The notes under the pieces: generated by a model
What the model was told of the DNA's origin: nothing
Database searches by the model: none
Seen by the model: only the letters and a program-made list of their open reading frames with translations
Origin: Dechloromonas sp. CZR5
Lineage (GTDB): Bacteria > Pseudomonadota > Gammaproteobacteria > Burkholderiales > Rhodocyclaceae
NCBI RefSeq assembly: GCF_008711155.1
Contig: NZ_VUYQ01000011.1
Location: forward strand, 19,348 to 83,347
Direction: 5' to 3'
Length of the DNA: 64,000 nt
In this document: positions 34,077 to 42,589 of the stretch, piece by piece
Position numbering within the stretch: the stretch's first letter is position 1
Layout of the letters: each line of letters begins with the position of its first letter
Program-made: the position numbers and the translations under genes

Positions 34077-35135
34077 TCAACCACGAATTGCGGACACCCG
34101 CTTGAAATAGCTCCCAACCACCACCATCAGCGGAAAGGTCACGGCGAGCATGGCGGAGGCGAGCCATAGTTCCAGCGGGTAGGTCGGGCCGCCTGACGGC
34201 AGCGCAAAGTGGCGCTGGGCCAGCGATTCGTACAGGCTCAGCATGGCGACTGCCAGCCCGACGGCGGCGCCGTTGAGGATCAGGCCGCGCCACGGTTGCG
34301 GCAGTTTCAGTGCCGGCACGCCATCAAACATGACGAGCAGGATGAAGTAGCCGAAATTGACGGTGACGCAAATGCGGACCATGAACAGCACCTGGTCCAT
34401 GCCCTGCCCGACGAAAACCGTCCACAGGCCGCCGGCCACGGCGACGATCAGGGCCAGGGCGAGCAGGCCGAATACCGGCTGTTTGCCCAGCAACGCCACC
34501 TTGCCGGCGAGCGCACTCACCGGCCAGAAATCGAACAGCACCAGCCCGAGTACCGGCACCAGCATGGCGATACTGAAGACCAGCGGAATCCAGGCCATGA
34601 AGAGGCCCTGCGGGTCGAGTTCGGGGCGGTAGAACGGTGCTTCGGCCAGGAAACCGAAATCGAACAAGCCGCGGAACAAGGCGTAGGCCAGCGCATAGGC
34701 GGCGAGCAGCAGCGCCCCGCCCATCAGGCCGGGGTGGCGGATTGCCGGAGCGAAGGGCCAGCATTGCAGCGGCACGACGAGGACCAGCATCACCGCCACG
34801 GAAAAGATCAGGTACATGATCAGGAAGGGTGTCGGCAGATCCATGCCGCCCCCGACCGTCCGCCAGGCGAGATAGGCGACGGCAGCGCCGACCAGCACAT
34901 TAAGCCCGGTGAAGGCGATGCCGCGCAGCGGTTGCGGCAAATCGGCCAGCCGCTTGGGATAGCTGGACTGCCACACGAGGCTGATGACGATCTGCGCCGG
35001 CACCATGGCGACGAGGATAACGGTACCCCAACCGGTCAGCCATTCCGGGCTGACCTGCAGGCAGAAGAAAAGCGAGGCGAAGACCGCCCCCGCCGTGGCG
35101 ATGACGCCACGGCGCAAGGATTGCAAAGCGTTCAT
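34077..35135 (-). CDS. Polytopic membrane protein of the aau operon
   Basis: A 352-residue integral membrane protein with about ten hydrophobic helices and no recognised catalytic motif. It is the last gene of the aromatic amine dehydrogenase operon, 11 bp after the second cytochrome c gene. It may be a membrane anchor or an electron-transfer component linking the periplasmic dehydrogenase to the quinone pool, but there is no heme- or quinone-binding signature to prove it. No other function is suggested by the sequence. Confidence 0.75.
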   Translation of the reverse strand: MNALQSLRRGVIATAGAVFASLFFCLQVSPEWLTGWGTVILVAMVPAQIVISLVWQSSYPKRLADLPQPLRGIAFTGLNVLVGAAVAYLAWRTVGGGMDLPTPFLIMYLIFSVAVMLVLVVPLQCWPFAPAIRHPGLMGGALLLAAYALAYALFRGLFDFGFLAEAPFYRPELDPQGLFMAWIPLVFSIAMLVPVLGLVLFDFWPVSALAGKVALLGKQPVFGLLALALIVAVAGGLWTVFVGQGMDQVLFMVRICVTVNFGYFILLVMFDGVPALKLPQPWRGLILNGAAVGLAVAMLSLYESLAQRHFALPSGGPTYPLELWLASAMLAVTFPLMVVVGSYFKRVSAIRG

Positions 35136-35146
35136 GGAAACTCCGG

Positions 35147-35593
35147 TTAGCGGACCGCGCCGAGTTGGATGCTTTCGAGTTGCTTGACCAGCCGCACCCG
35201 CATGCCGGGAATGTCCTGCGGCACGCTGGCGCGATAACTGCGGACGTCGTCGGCGGTATAGGGTTTGAAGTCAGCCGGGATGCTGCTGCGCCCGATATTG
35301 CTCATCACCCAGTTGAGCAGGTCGGCCGTTTCGCCGTCGCCGAGCGGCGTGTTGAGCGTGCCCGGCACCTGCGACAGGTAGGCCCTGCCTTCCGGCACGC
35401 GCAGGAAATGACCGACCTCGTCGCGCATGCTGGGGATGCCGTTTTCCGGCGAGCCGGTGCCGTCGGCCTGATGGCAGCCCATGCAGTACAGACGGTAGTT
35501 CTTCTTGGCGGCATCGGCCATGGCCTCGCCGGACAGCAAGCCGGTCAGGCCGGCGAGCAGGAGGACGCTGCGGGTGATGGAAGCGAGGCGCAT
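35147..35593 (-). CDS. Periplasmic monoheme cytochrome c (aau operon, second)
   Basis: A 148-residue exported cytochrome c. Signal peptide about 1-26 (SVLLLAGLTGLLSGEAMA), heme site C37-M-G-C40-H41 in YCMGCHQADGTG. A C-terminal extension (about 105-148) is not typical of small class-I cytochromes. It would accept or relay electrons from the amine dehydrogenase. It follows the first cytochrome gene by 10 bp. Confidence 0.88.
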   Translation of the reverse strand: MRLASITRSVLLLAGLTGLLSGEAMADAAKKNYRLYCMGCHQADGTGSPENGIPSMRDEVGHFLRVPEGRAYLSQVPGTLNTPLGDGETADLLNWVMSNIGRSSIPADFKPYTADDVRSYRASVPQDIPGMRVRLVKQLESIQLGAVR

Positions 35594-35603
35594 GGCGTTT
35601 TCC

Positions 35604-36050
35604 TTACTGGGACGCGGCGCGCCAGGCGCGCAGTTCCTTGGCGGTCGGCTTCTTGGCGCGGGCGGCGGCCAGTTCGGCGGCGTCGATGGCCTTGAAGTCG
35701 GCCGGCAGTTCGGCGGCGTTGAAGGTGGTCAGCACGTAGTTGAGCACGGCGGCCAGTTCGGCATCGGAGAACTGCTGCCAGTTCGGCATGATGCCTTCGT
35801 AGAGCACGCCCTTCGATTCCATCTTGCCAGCCAGGCCGGCGATGACGATGCCGGGCAGGTACTTGCGCCCTTCGGGCACCGCCATGCGCTTGCCCAGCGT
35901 GCCGGCCAGCGGCGGCGCCAGGCCGAGCGCACCGACGCCATCCGGCTGGTGGCAGGCGGCGCAGTTGGCGTCGTAGACCGCCTTGCCATCCTGGGCGGAG
36001 GCCATGCCGGCGAGCAGCGCGCAGGCCACGGCAACCATCAGGCGCTTCAT
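35604..36050 (-). CDS. Periplasmic monoheme cytochrome c (aau operon, first)
   Basis: A 148-residue exported cytochrome c with signal MKRLMVAVACALLAGMASA and heme site C30-A-A-C33-H34. The Met ligand is probably in GIMPNWQQFSDAELAAVLNYV, a classical class-I C-terminal helix pattern. Its ATG overlaps the aauA stop codon (ATGA), so it is made in step with the dehydrogenase light chain and is the likely electron acceptor of the TTQ enzyme (inference). Confidence 0.9.
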   Translation of the reverse strand: MKRLMVAVACALLAGMASAQDGKAVYDANCAACHQPDGVGALGLAPPLAGTLGKRMAVPEGRKYLPGIVIAGLAGKMESKGVLYEGIMPNWQQFSDAELAAVLNYVLTTFNAAELPADFKAIDAAELAAARAKKPTAKELRAWRAASQ

Positions 36051-36595
36051 GACTGCCCCTCTTCCAGGCCGACGATGATCGACACCGTGCAGTGGTAGTG
36101 GCTGCTCTGGTTGGCCATGCACCAGTTGATGTCGTTGTGCACGCCCATCCGGTAGCCCGGCCGTTCGCGGATGTTGGTATTGCAGAAGCAGCGGCCGCAG
36201 GAGGTCTTGCCGCAGCAATCGTTGTAGCTGACCAGATAGTCGCGGCCGTCGGCCGGGTTGTGACAGGTGCCGACCCAGGACACGGCGGAAGGCGTGCTGC
36301 CCGGCGGGCAGGTCGTCATCGTGCCGCCGCAGCAGGAGCACAGGAAGCCATCGACGCTGCAATAACGCCAGTAGTCGCAATCGGTCTCGGTCGGTTCGCG
36401 CTTTTTCGGGGCGCTGCCGTGGCCGCCGGCGGCGTGGGCATTGTTGGTGCGATCGAAGGGCAGCACCGGCAGCGCGAAGGCGCCGGCCACCAGCAGTTTG
36501 CTGACACCGACCAGGAAACCGCGCCGGCCGGTGTTGCTGGCTACCGCACGCGTCCGGCGTTCGGTGAAGCGGTCAAGTAATTTGAGGAAGTCCAT
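36047..36595 (-). CDS. aauA: Aromatic amine dehydrogenase light (TTQ) subunit
   Basis: A 182-residue small subunit of a tryptophan tryptophylquinone amine dehydrogenase. The N-terminus carries a Tat-type motif (NTGRRGFLVG, Arg24-Arg25). The mature part is Cys-rich for six disulphides (DYWRYCSVDGFLCSCCGG, CCGKTSCGRCFC). The two Trp residues that form the TTQ cofactor are Trp107 (PSAVSWVGTCHN) and Trp158 (VHNDINWCMANQ). It oxidises arylalkylamines such as tyramine or phenethylamine to aldehyde and ammonia in the periplasm. The aromatic (aau) rather than methylamine (mau) assignment rests on the aauBEDA order, the linked aromatic pathways and the absence of mauG-type genes. Confidence 0.92.
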   Translation of the reverse strand: MDFLKLLDRFTERRTRAVASNTGRRGFLVGVSKLLVAGAFALPVLPFDRTNNAHAAGGHGSAPKKREPTETDCDYWRYCSVDGFLCSCCGGTMTTCPPGSTPSAVSWVGTCHNPADGRDYLVSYNDCCGKTSCGRCFCNTNIRERPGYRMGVHNDINWCMANQSSHYHCTVSIIVGLEEGQS

Positions 36596-36598
36596 GGC

Positions 36599-37219
36599 TC
36601 AGACCTTTTCCGGATGGGCTTCGGCGGCGAGCAACTGGCGGTCGATGTGCTCCTGCACCGAGGCGATGCCGCTTTCGTAGGCCGTCATCAGGCTTTCGAC
36701 CTGCTCGCGGGAATTGACCAGGCCCTTGGCACGGACGAAGCCGTTGGCGTCGAGCAGCACGCAGTAGGGCAGCTTGGAAATCTTGTAGGCCATGCCGAGC
36801 GGCTGCGACAGCACGTAAGTGAAGTCGCCGAGCTGGTGCTTCTCGCGGAAGGTGGCGTGCTCGGGGCGGTCGCCGTCGGAGGCGAGAATGACGTTCAGCC
36901 AGCGGTTTTCACGGGACTGCACGGAGCGGATGATGGGCAGCAGCTTCTTGCACACCGGGCAGGTCGGCGACACGAAGAAGAGCAGCGTGCTCTTGGCGGT
37001 GGCCGTGCCGATGCTCAGGCCCTGGCCTTCCCAGGTGGTGACTTCGACCGGCGGCGCCAGTTCGCCGACCTTGGGGCCGTGGTCCATCATCAGCGCCCCC
37101 ATCGGCGCGACGCGCTCGTAGAGGATGCCGATCTGGCGGGACAGGGCGAGAACGCAGATGCCGAGGGCGATGACGACGACCCACAGGGCGATTACGGAGA
37201 GGGCGAGCGGATCCATCAT
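36599..37219 (-). CDS. aauD: Thioredoxin-like maturation protein AauD/MauD
   Basis: A 206-residue membrane-anchored thioredoxin-fold protein. The N-terminal helix (LSVIALWVVVIALGICVLAL) anchors it. The redox motif C87-P-V-C90 in FFVSPTCPVCKKLLPIIR faces the periplasm. MauD relatives are required to form the many disulphides of the TTQ light chain. Its first ATG overlaps the aauE stop by ATGA, and its end is 3 bp from the aauA start, in keeping with a dedicated folding factor. Confidence 0.92.
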   Translation of the reverse strand: MMDPLALSVIALWVVVIALGICVLALSRQIGILYERVAPMGALMMDHGPKVGELAPPVEVTTWEGQGLSIGTATAKSTLLFFVSPTCPVCKKLLPIIRSVQSRENRWLNVILASDGDRPEHATFREKHQLGDFTYVLSQPLGMAYKISKLPYCVLLDANGFVRAKGLVNSREQVESLMTAYESGIASVQEHIDRQLLAAEAHPEKV

Positions 37220-37761
37220 GATTGCAACTCCTTCAAAAGCGGTTGATTGGCAAGCAACTGGTTGGCGCTGGCGTAGAGCACCAGCAAGGCCAGGATGGCG
37301 CCCGCCACACTGAAATAATCGATGGCGCCGAGGCTGCGCGGCAGCTCGTCGGCAGCGGCCAGGATGAGGGCCGCACAGAGGAACAGGTTGCGCACGACCA
37401 GGCCCCACGAAATGCGCTGGCCGCCGGTGCCGCAACCGCATTCGATGCGCCCCATGCCGCGCAGCAGGTTGATCGTCACGCCGCCGGTGGCCACGGCCAT
37501 GACGGCGAGGCCAAGCAGCACGCCGAGCGGCCGCGTGGCGTCGGGGATCAACGCCAGGCCGGCGAGCAGTTCAGCCACCGGGAAAAGGCGGGCGAAGAGC
37601 GCGGCGGAACCACCGTTGAGCAGACCGTAGTTCTCCACGGCGTAGCGGAACAGTTCCAGGTCGCGCAGCTTGCCCAGCGCGCCGGTGATCAGGATGATCC
37701 CCATGGCGGCCGCGGCGGCATGGACGACGACCGGGTCGAACAGGAAATTGGTCGCTCCCAT
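37216..37761 (-). CDS. aauE: Integral membrane maturation protein AauE/MauE (DoxX/MauE-like)
   Basis: A 181-residue protein with about five transmembrane helices, the MauE family. It works with MauD in light-chain disulphide formation, by analogy to DsbB/DsbD. Characteristic: TGALGKLRDLELFRYAVENYGLL, a feature-rich first loop, and the Cys pair GRIECGCGTGG facing the membrane surface. ATG 37761 lies inside the stop region of aauB (TGACATG), so coupling is tight. Confidence 0.9.
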   Translation of the reverse strand: MGATNFLFDPVVVHAAAAAMGIILITGALGKLRDLELFRYAVENYGLLNGGSAALFARLFPVAELLAGLALIPDATRPLGVLLGLAVMAVATGGVTINLLRGMGRIECGCGTGGQRISWGLVVRNLFLCAALILAAADELPRSLGAIDYFSVAGAILALLVLYASANQLLANQPLLKELQS

Positions 37762-37762
37762 G

Positions 37763-38938
37763 TCAGCGCACCTCCATGAACAGCGAGGTTTCGCCGACGC
37801 CACTCATCGTCCTGGCGACCGGGTAGCCCTTTTCGATCTTGCGGGCAACGATCTCGCCCTTCTCGACGTTCAGCGAGTAGAGCAGCGGCGCGCTGCCCTG
37901 GCTGGCAACCAGCGAAACGGCTTCGTTGGACGGGATGCGCGCCACCCGCTTTTGGCTGGCGACGTCGAAGGCCCAGATTTCCTTGGAGGGATTCTTGTGC
38001 GAGCCCTCTTCGCCCTTGTCGTGCATATTGACGTAGAAGGTGCCGCTGGCCCGGTGCATGGTCGTCACCTGCATGCCGCCCGGCCGCCAGTTGGCCTTGC
38101 GGTCGCGGGCGTCGAGCAGCGACCACGGCGCGGCGAAGCTCGGCTTGTCGCCGGCCAGGGTCACCTTGTAGACGTTGCCGTAATAGGAAACGAAGTAGCG
38201 GTCATTGCCGAGCATTTCCGGATGCACGTAGATCGGGTCCTTGTCCGGGTCGAAGAAGCGTGCACTACGCTCGCGCCCGGTCGGCCGACCGGCTTCGTCG
38301 AGCGTGAAGGTCAACATCGTGCCGTCGCCGCACAGGGTCGAGAAGCGATTGCCCTTGTCGTCCTTGTTCCACGCCTGGATGGACCAGCAGCCGGGCGTGA
38401 TGATCTCGGCGACGAACTTTTTCGCCTGCAGGTCGACCACGCTGACCGACGTCGCCGGGGTGGCGTTCTGCACGTACAGGAAACGTCCGTCGGCGCTCGG
38501 CACCAGCATGCTGCGGTACGAGGCGGCCTGCGCCCGCTTGGCCGGAATGTCGATCTCGGCCTTCAGCTCCAGCGTTTCGGCATCGTGGATTTCGACCACG
38601 TCGCTGCGCTGGCCGCGATAGAGGCGCGGGTAGTAGGTGGTCGCCACGTAGATGGACTTGCCGTCGGCCGACACCGTGGTCAGCGCGCCGTAGCCGGCCA
38701 TCACCACGCCGAGGTAGCGCGCCTTGTTGCCGTCCACCACATGCACGCGGCCATCGACCATATGGTTGAAGACGAAATCGGTGACGTACAGCCGGTTGCC
38801 GTCCGGCGGCGCCAGCCGTTCGACCTTCATTTCCTCCTCGGCAAGAGGTGGCGGCCGGTCCTTGCCGGCCTGCGCCGTGCCTGCCGCCAGGCAGAGCGGC
38901 AGGGCCAACAGCGCCAGCCGCAGAGAGATTTTTTGCAT
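37763..38938 (-). CDS. aauB: Aromatic amine dehydrogenase heavy (beta-propeller) subunit
   Basis: A 391-residue periplasmic large subunit. Signal peptide SLRLALLALPLCLAAGTAQA, then a seven-bladed propeller of the MauB/AauB type (RLAPPDGNRLYVTDFVFNH, TVSADGKSIYVATTYYPRL, VPSADGRFLYVQNATPATSVSVVDLQ, GCWSIQAWNKDDKGNRFSTLCGDG). The heavy chain holds the TTQ light chain and shapes the active-site channel. It is the first gene of the aau operon. The promoter region contains half of a perfect 15-bp inverted repeat shared with a divergent gene. Confidence 0.92.
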   Translation of the reverse strand: MQKISLRLALLALPLCLAAGTAQAGKDRPPPLAEEEMKVERLAPPDGNRLYVTDFVFNHMVDGRVHVVDGNKARYLGVVMAGYGALTTVSADGKSIYVATTYYPRLYRGQRSDVVEIHDAETLELKAEIDIPAKRAQAASYRSMLVPSADGRFLYVQNATPATSVSVVDLQAKKFVAEIITPGCWSIQAWNKDDKGNRFSTLCGDGTMLTFTLDEAGRPTGRERSARFFDPDKDPIYVHPEMLGNDRYFVSYYGNVYKVTLAGDKPSFAAPWSLLDARDRKANWRPGGMQVTTMHRASGTFYVNMHDKGEEGSHKNPSKEIWAFDVASQKRVARIPSNEAVSLVASQGSAPLLYSLNVEKGEIVARKIEKGYPVARTMSGVGETSLFMEVR

Positions 38939-39002
38939 TGTGTGACCTCGTTCGACTCGTTAGGGAGCGTGAGGTCAGTATCCGGCGGGAGGCTTTCCGG
39001 GC

Positions 39003-39085
39003 TGTATCAAGAATCGGAAAAAGTGGCGCCCCTCCTCGCTGCTTCCCACAGACAGCCCGCTGCCGGATTGCCGATTCTTGATACA
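39003..39085. promoter_or_regulatory. Perfect 15-bp inverted repeat between aauB and the divergent binding-protein gene
   Basis: TGTATCAAGAATCGG (39003-39017) and CCGATTCTTGATACA (39071-39085) are exact reverse complements 53 bp apart. Each arm points CCGATTCTTGATA toward one of the divergent genes (aauB to the left, the binding-protein gene to the right). A close copy occurs upstream of the DUF1329 operon (31444-31456). A GATACT -10-like box lies 22 bp downstream of the aauB-side arm. The layout suggests two binding sites for one activator controlling both directions. Confidence 0.7.
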
Positions 39086-39153
39086 CCCTGTCCGCCATAT
39101 GGATTCAGAATATTCGCCGACCGCACCATTCGCATCGCCTACCGGAGATTTTC

Positions 39154-40236
39154 ATGCCCGCCATTCGGACAATCCTGCTCCTCAGCCTGGCCTACGGGCC
39201 TGCCGCACACGCGGCGCTGAGCATCGGCGCCAGCCTGCCACTAAGCGGCCCCCGGCTGGAGCAAGGGCAGATGATTAAGGATGGGCTGGCGGTGGCACTA
39301 CAGGAAACATCAAGCGCCGACCCACGCCGAAAAATCAGCCTGGAAGTCCTGGACGACAAGGGCGACCCCGCCATCGCCGCCCGCAATGCTGAACAGCTAA
39401 TCACGCAACATCAGGTGCAGGGCATTGTCGGCTGTGTCGGAGAGGCCGTCTGCGCCGCTGTCGCAGCGGTGGCCAGGCGGCACCAGGTGCCGCTGATCGG
39501 CGCCATTCTCGCTAACGACGAGGTATGCCGGGACAAGCTCCCGGTTTTTTGCCTGCATGCGCCCTACCCTGACGAGGCCACGGCCATCGCCCGACAGCTC
39601 AAGACGCTGGGAACCCGCATCGTTCATTTGTGGATATCGGACGAATTGACTGCCTACGAGTCGCGGATCGTCGCCGCCTTCGAGGCCGGCCAGTTGGCCG
39701 TCACCGTCCACCGCAGCGGCCCGACGGGCGACCGCGCGAAGACCCCGCCGCCCTTCCCGAACAAGGCCGACGAAGCCCACGTCCTCTTCCTTAATCACGA
39801 CGATGCGGTAACGACCACCCGCCGCTTGCGCCAGGGCAGAGCCGGAGCACTGATCGCCGCGCTGTCGTCGATCGAGCCCTTCCGCTGGCTGCAGAAAACC
39901 CAAGGCCTGTCGTCCGGCGTGCTGATCGCCCACAGCCTGCCCAATCCCGACTTGGCCAGAACCCGGCTGGCCAAGGCCTACCAGAAGGCGATGGGCGAAT
40001 TTTCGGTATTCAACCTGCCGTACGAATATGCCCAGCTGGAGAGCTATCTGCTCGGACGACTGCTTGCCGGCCTGGCCCAAAGGGGCGTGGCGGACAAGCA
40101 GGGGCTGACCCAGGCAATGACACGGAACAGCTATCGCATCGACGATCTCGACATCGCCTTCGCCAACGACCGAAGAACCCTGGCCGCCCCCGTTGGCCTG
40201 AGCGTGGTCAGCCGTGGCGGGGTTCTGCGGGAGTGA
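39154..40236 (+). CDS. Peripla_BP_6-type substrate-binding protein (orphan)
   Basis: A 360-residue exported protein of the branched-chain-amino-acid-type (LivK/AmiC) binding-protein fold. Signal peptide MPAIRTILLLSLAYGPAAHA, then LSIGASLPLSGPRLEQGQMIKDGLAVALQE, VLDDKGDPAIAARNAEQLI and GIVGCVGEAVCAAVAAVA. No permease or ATPase genes are nearby. It diverges from the aau operon and shares its inverted-repeat control region, so it may sense or store an amine or aromatic substrate (inference). Confidence 0.85.
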   Translation: MPAIRTILLLSLAYGPAAHAALSIGASLPLSGPRLEQGQMIKDGLAVALQETSSADPRRKISLEVLDDKGDPAIAARNAEQLITQHQVQGIVGCVGEAVCAAVAAVARRHQVPLIGAILANDEVCRDKLPVFCLHAPYPDEATAIARQLKTLGTRIVHLWISDELTAYESRIVAAFEAGQLAVTVHRSGPTGDRAKTPPPFPNKADEAHVLFLNHDDAVTTTRRLRQGRAGALIAALSSIEPFRWLQKTQGLSSGVLIAHSLPNPDLARTRLAKAYQKAMGEFSVFNLPYEYAQLESYLLGRLLAGLAQRGVADKQGLTQAMTRNSYRIDDLDIAFANDRRTLAAPVGLSVVSRGGVLRE

Positions 40237-40245
40237 AGCACCGGC

Positions 40246-41241
40246 CTACGAAACGTGGATGCAGGGCGTCTGCGACGGCAGTTCGCCGAACAGCTTGCGG
40301 TAGTCCTGGGCCAGTTGCGACAGGTGCCAGAAGCCCCAGCGCGCTGCCACGTCGCCGATCGACTCTTCCTGCGGCTGGCGCAGCTTCAGCGCACGGCGGA
40401 AGGCATTGAGGCGAATCGCCTTGAGGTAGTGCTGCGGCGCGATGCCGAACACCTCCTGCGTGGCGTTCTGCAGCGTCCGCCGGGTGACGCCGATTTCCTC
40501 GCAGATGTCGGCGATGCTCAGCGCCGATTCGGGCGAAGCGTCGAGGAAGGCGCTGAAGCGACGCACGATGCGCTCGCGGTTGGGGCATAAGGCATGCACT
40601 TCGGGGCCGCGCGCCAGGCGCAGGGTTTCGATGAGCAGGCCGTAGAACTCCTCCTCCAGCTGGCGCAGGTTGGACGGAATCATCAGGTGTTCCAGCGTAT
40701 CGCGCGCGCAGGCATGGAGGCGCTGCAGGAAATCGGCCATCGGCCCGGCATTGGAGGGGCCGATGGTCTTCGACGAACGGCGCAGATCGGCTTCCAGTTC
40801 GTGCGCGTCGAGGCCGGGGGCATCCAGATTGGCAGCCAGGTCGCGCGGCGAGAAGACGGCGGCGACCAGGTCGAAGCGCTCCGGCGTGCGAATCTCGAAC
40901 TCGGTACCCGGCTCAAGCAGGGCCGCCGTGCGGTTGGCCATCAGTTCGCCGCAGTGATAGCCGCTTTCGCCCATCGTGATCAGTGTGCCGATGGCGAACA
41001 CGCCCTGCGGCGTGCATCCCTTCTGCAACAGCACGCGGTTGCTTGTCTCGCGAATCAGCGTGAACGACGGGAAGCGCATTTCCTGCACCGAACCGTCGAA
41101 GCGGCCGCTCGACAACTGGTCGTAGCGCTGCTCCCAGCGTTCGTAGATCAGCGCCGCTGCCTGGGCATCGACATCGGCATTGTGCAGCGCGCGACGGGTC
41201 ACCAGACTGTGCCCGGCCGCCGATTCGTAAAGGTGATTCAT
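40246..41241 (-). CDS. AraC-family regulator (EutR-like)
   Basis: A 331-residue regulator. The C-terminal AraC double helix-turn-helix (about 230-325: ALSIADICEEIGVTRRTLQNATQEVFGIAPQHYLKAIRLNAFRRAL, then SIGDVAARWGFWHLSQLAQDYRKLFGELPSQ) resembles EutR-type activators. The N-terminal region (about 1-215) is an effector or dimerisation domain without a named family. It lies between the aau region and the phenol hydroxylase operon, converging with the binding-protein gene. It is the leading candidate for the protein that reads the CCGATTYTTGATA motif, since AraC proteins activate amine oxidation genes elsewhere (FeaR); this is inference. Confidence 0.85.
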   Translation of the reverse strand: MNHLYESAAGHSLVTRRALHNADVDAQAAALIYERWEQRYDQLSSGRFDGSVQEMRFPSFTLIRETSNRVLLQKGCTPQGVFAIGTLITMGESGYHCGELMANRTAALLEPGTEFEIRTPERFDLVAAVFSPRDLAANLDAPGLDAHELEADLRRSSKTIGPSNAGPMADFLQRLHACARDTLEHLMIPSNLRQLEEEFYGLLIETLRLARGPEVHALCPNRERIVRRFSAFLDASPESALSIADICEEIGVTRRTLQNATQEVFGIAPQHYLKAIRLNAFRRALKLRQPQEESIGDVAARWGFWHLSQLAQDYRKLFGELPSQTPCIHVS

Positions 41242-41473
41242 GTCCGTTCTCCATCGGGGTGAGTCCCCCGTGTCCCCGGAGGTTTTTTACGAATATATTA
41301 GTCATTTATACGCAATAGTCAACGAGTTGCTTATTACGTAATCACATCGCATTTCCGGATGATCTGATGGCGGTGCGCCGGGCATCGCCGAAGTACCGCC
41401 GGCGCCTCGTGAGCCGGACAAAAAAAGGCCGCGACGAACGCGGCCTCAGAGGGGGTTGCTGCAGAGGAAAGGC
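41242..41473. other. Intergenic region upstream of the EutR-like gene
   Basis: This contains the promoter region of the EutR-like gene (AT-rich block 41285-41345) and the terminator of the hydroxylase operon. No gene seen. Confidence 0.6.
41420..41446 (-). terminator. Rho-independent terminator of the dmpKLMNOP operon
   Basis: AGGCCGCG (41426-41433) pairs with CGCGGCCT (41439-41446) around ACGAA, followed on the minus strand by a run of seven T. It lies about 28 bp after the dmpP stop. Confidence 0.9.
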
Positions 41474-42529
41474 TTACACCCGCTTGAACAGCGGGCTGCG
41501 CACCTGCTGGGCATCGGCTGCCGAGAAGAATTTCTCGGTATAGATGTCGCGCTCGAACAGGCGGCCCTGCATCAGGGTCGTGATACAGGCTTCGATCATC
41601 ACCGGCGGCCCGCACAGGTAGGCCTTGTTGCCGCGAAAATCGTTGTCGAAATGGGCCTTGGCCGCTTCGTGCACGAAACCGCGGAAGCCGCTCCAGCCGC
41701 TATCGGCCGGCTCGTCGTTGAGGGCCGGCACATAGGTGAAATTGGCATGCCTGGCGGCCAGTTCGACGAATTCCTGGTGGTAGTACAGCTCGCCCTGGTT
41801 GCGCGCGCCATAGACCAGCGTGATCGGCAGTTCGCTGTTCTGTTCGAGCAGGTCGAGGATCATCGAGCGCGGGCTGGACAAGCCCGAACCGCCAGCCATG
41901 AACAAGGACGGCACGTTGGCCGACTTGTGCACGAAGAAGCGGCCGTAGGGGCCGGAGACGGTTACGGCATCGCCAACCTTCAGTTCGTTATGAATCCAGG
42001 TCGTGCCGGCGCCACCGGGAACGATACGGATATTCAGTTCGATCTCGTCGCCGGTCGACGGACTGTTGGCCAACGAAAACGCCCGATGCCCCATGTCGTT
42101 GGGCAGATTGAAATTGACGTACTGGCCGGCCTGGAAATCGAGCGCCTCATTGAGCTTGAGCCAGATGCCCTTGATGGTCGGCGTCAGGTTCTCGATGCGG
42201 CTGACCGTGCCGTGGAAATCCTTGACCGGGATGTCGCGTGCGTCCTCGTCGATTTCCATCTCGACTTCGATGACGGTATCGGCTTCGAGCGTGGCGCAGC
42301 AGGCCAGCGCCTTGCCTTCCTCACGCTCGTAATCCATCAGCGCGAAGTTGGAGGAATTCTGGTGATCGACTTCGCCGTCGGTGATGCACACCTTGCAGGT
42401 GGCGCAATAACCCTGGCCGCAGGCGTGCGGCAGGTAGATACCGGCACGCAGGGCGGCGTCGAGGATGGTCTGGCCGTCTTCAACTTCAATGCTGCGGCCG
42501 AGCGGCTCGATGGTCAGTTCGTAGCTCAT
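41474..42529 (-). CDS. dmpP: Phenol hydroxylase reductase component (DmpP-like)
   Basis: A 351-residue NADH:ferredoxin-type reductase. A plant-type [2Fe-2S] domain with C37, C42, C45 and C77 (HACGQGYCATCKVC ... ALACCATL) is followed by FAD (RAFSLANSP) and NAD (LFMAGGSGLSSPRSMILDLLE) domains. It delivers electrons from NADH to the diiron oxygenase. The order K-L-M-N-O-P and lengths match the dmp/phe operons. It is the last gene before the terminator. Confidence 0.94.
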   Translation of the reverse strand: MSYELTIEPLGRSIEVEDGQTILDAALRAGIYLPHACGQGYCATCKVCITDGEVDHQNSSNFALMDYEREEGKALACCATLEADTVIEVEMEIDEDARDIPVKDFHGTVSRIENLTPTIKGIWLKLNEALDFQAGQYVNFNLPNDMGHRAFSLANSPSTGDEIELNIRIVPGGAGTTWIHNELKVGDAVTVSGPYGRFFVHKSANVPSLFMAGGSGLSSPRSMILDLLEQNSELPITLVYGARNQGELYYHQEFVELAARHANFTYVPALNDEPADSGWSGFRGFVHEAAKAHFDNDFRGNKAYLCGPPVMIEACITTLMQGRLFERDIYTEKFFSAADAQQVRSPLFKRV

Positions 42530-42589
42530 GTTCTTGTCTCTCTGCGGGTTTTGGCGGAGCACTACGACCGGCGCAGTGCCCCGCTATTT

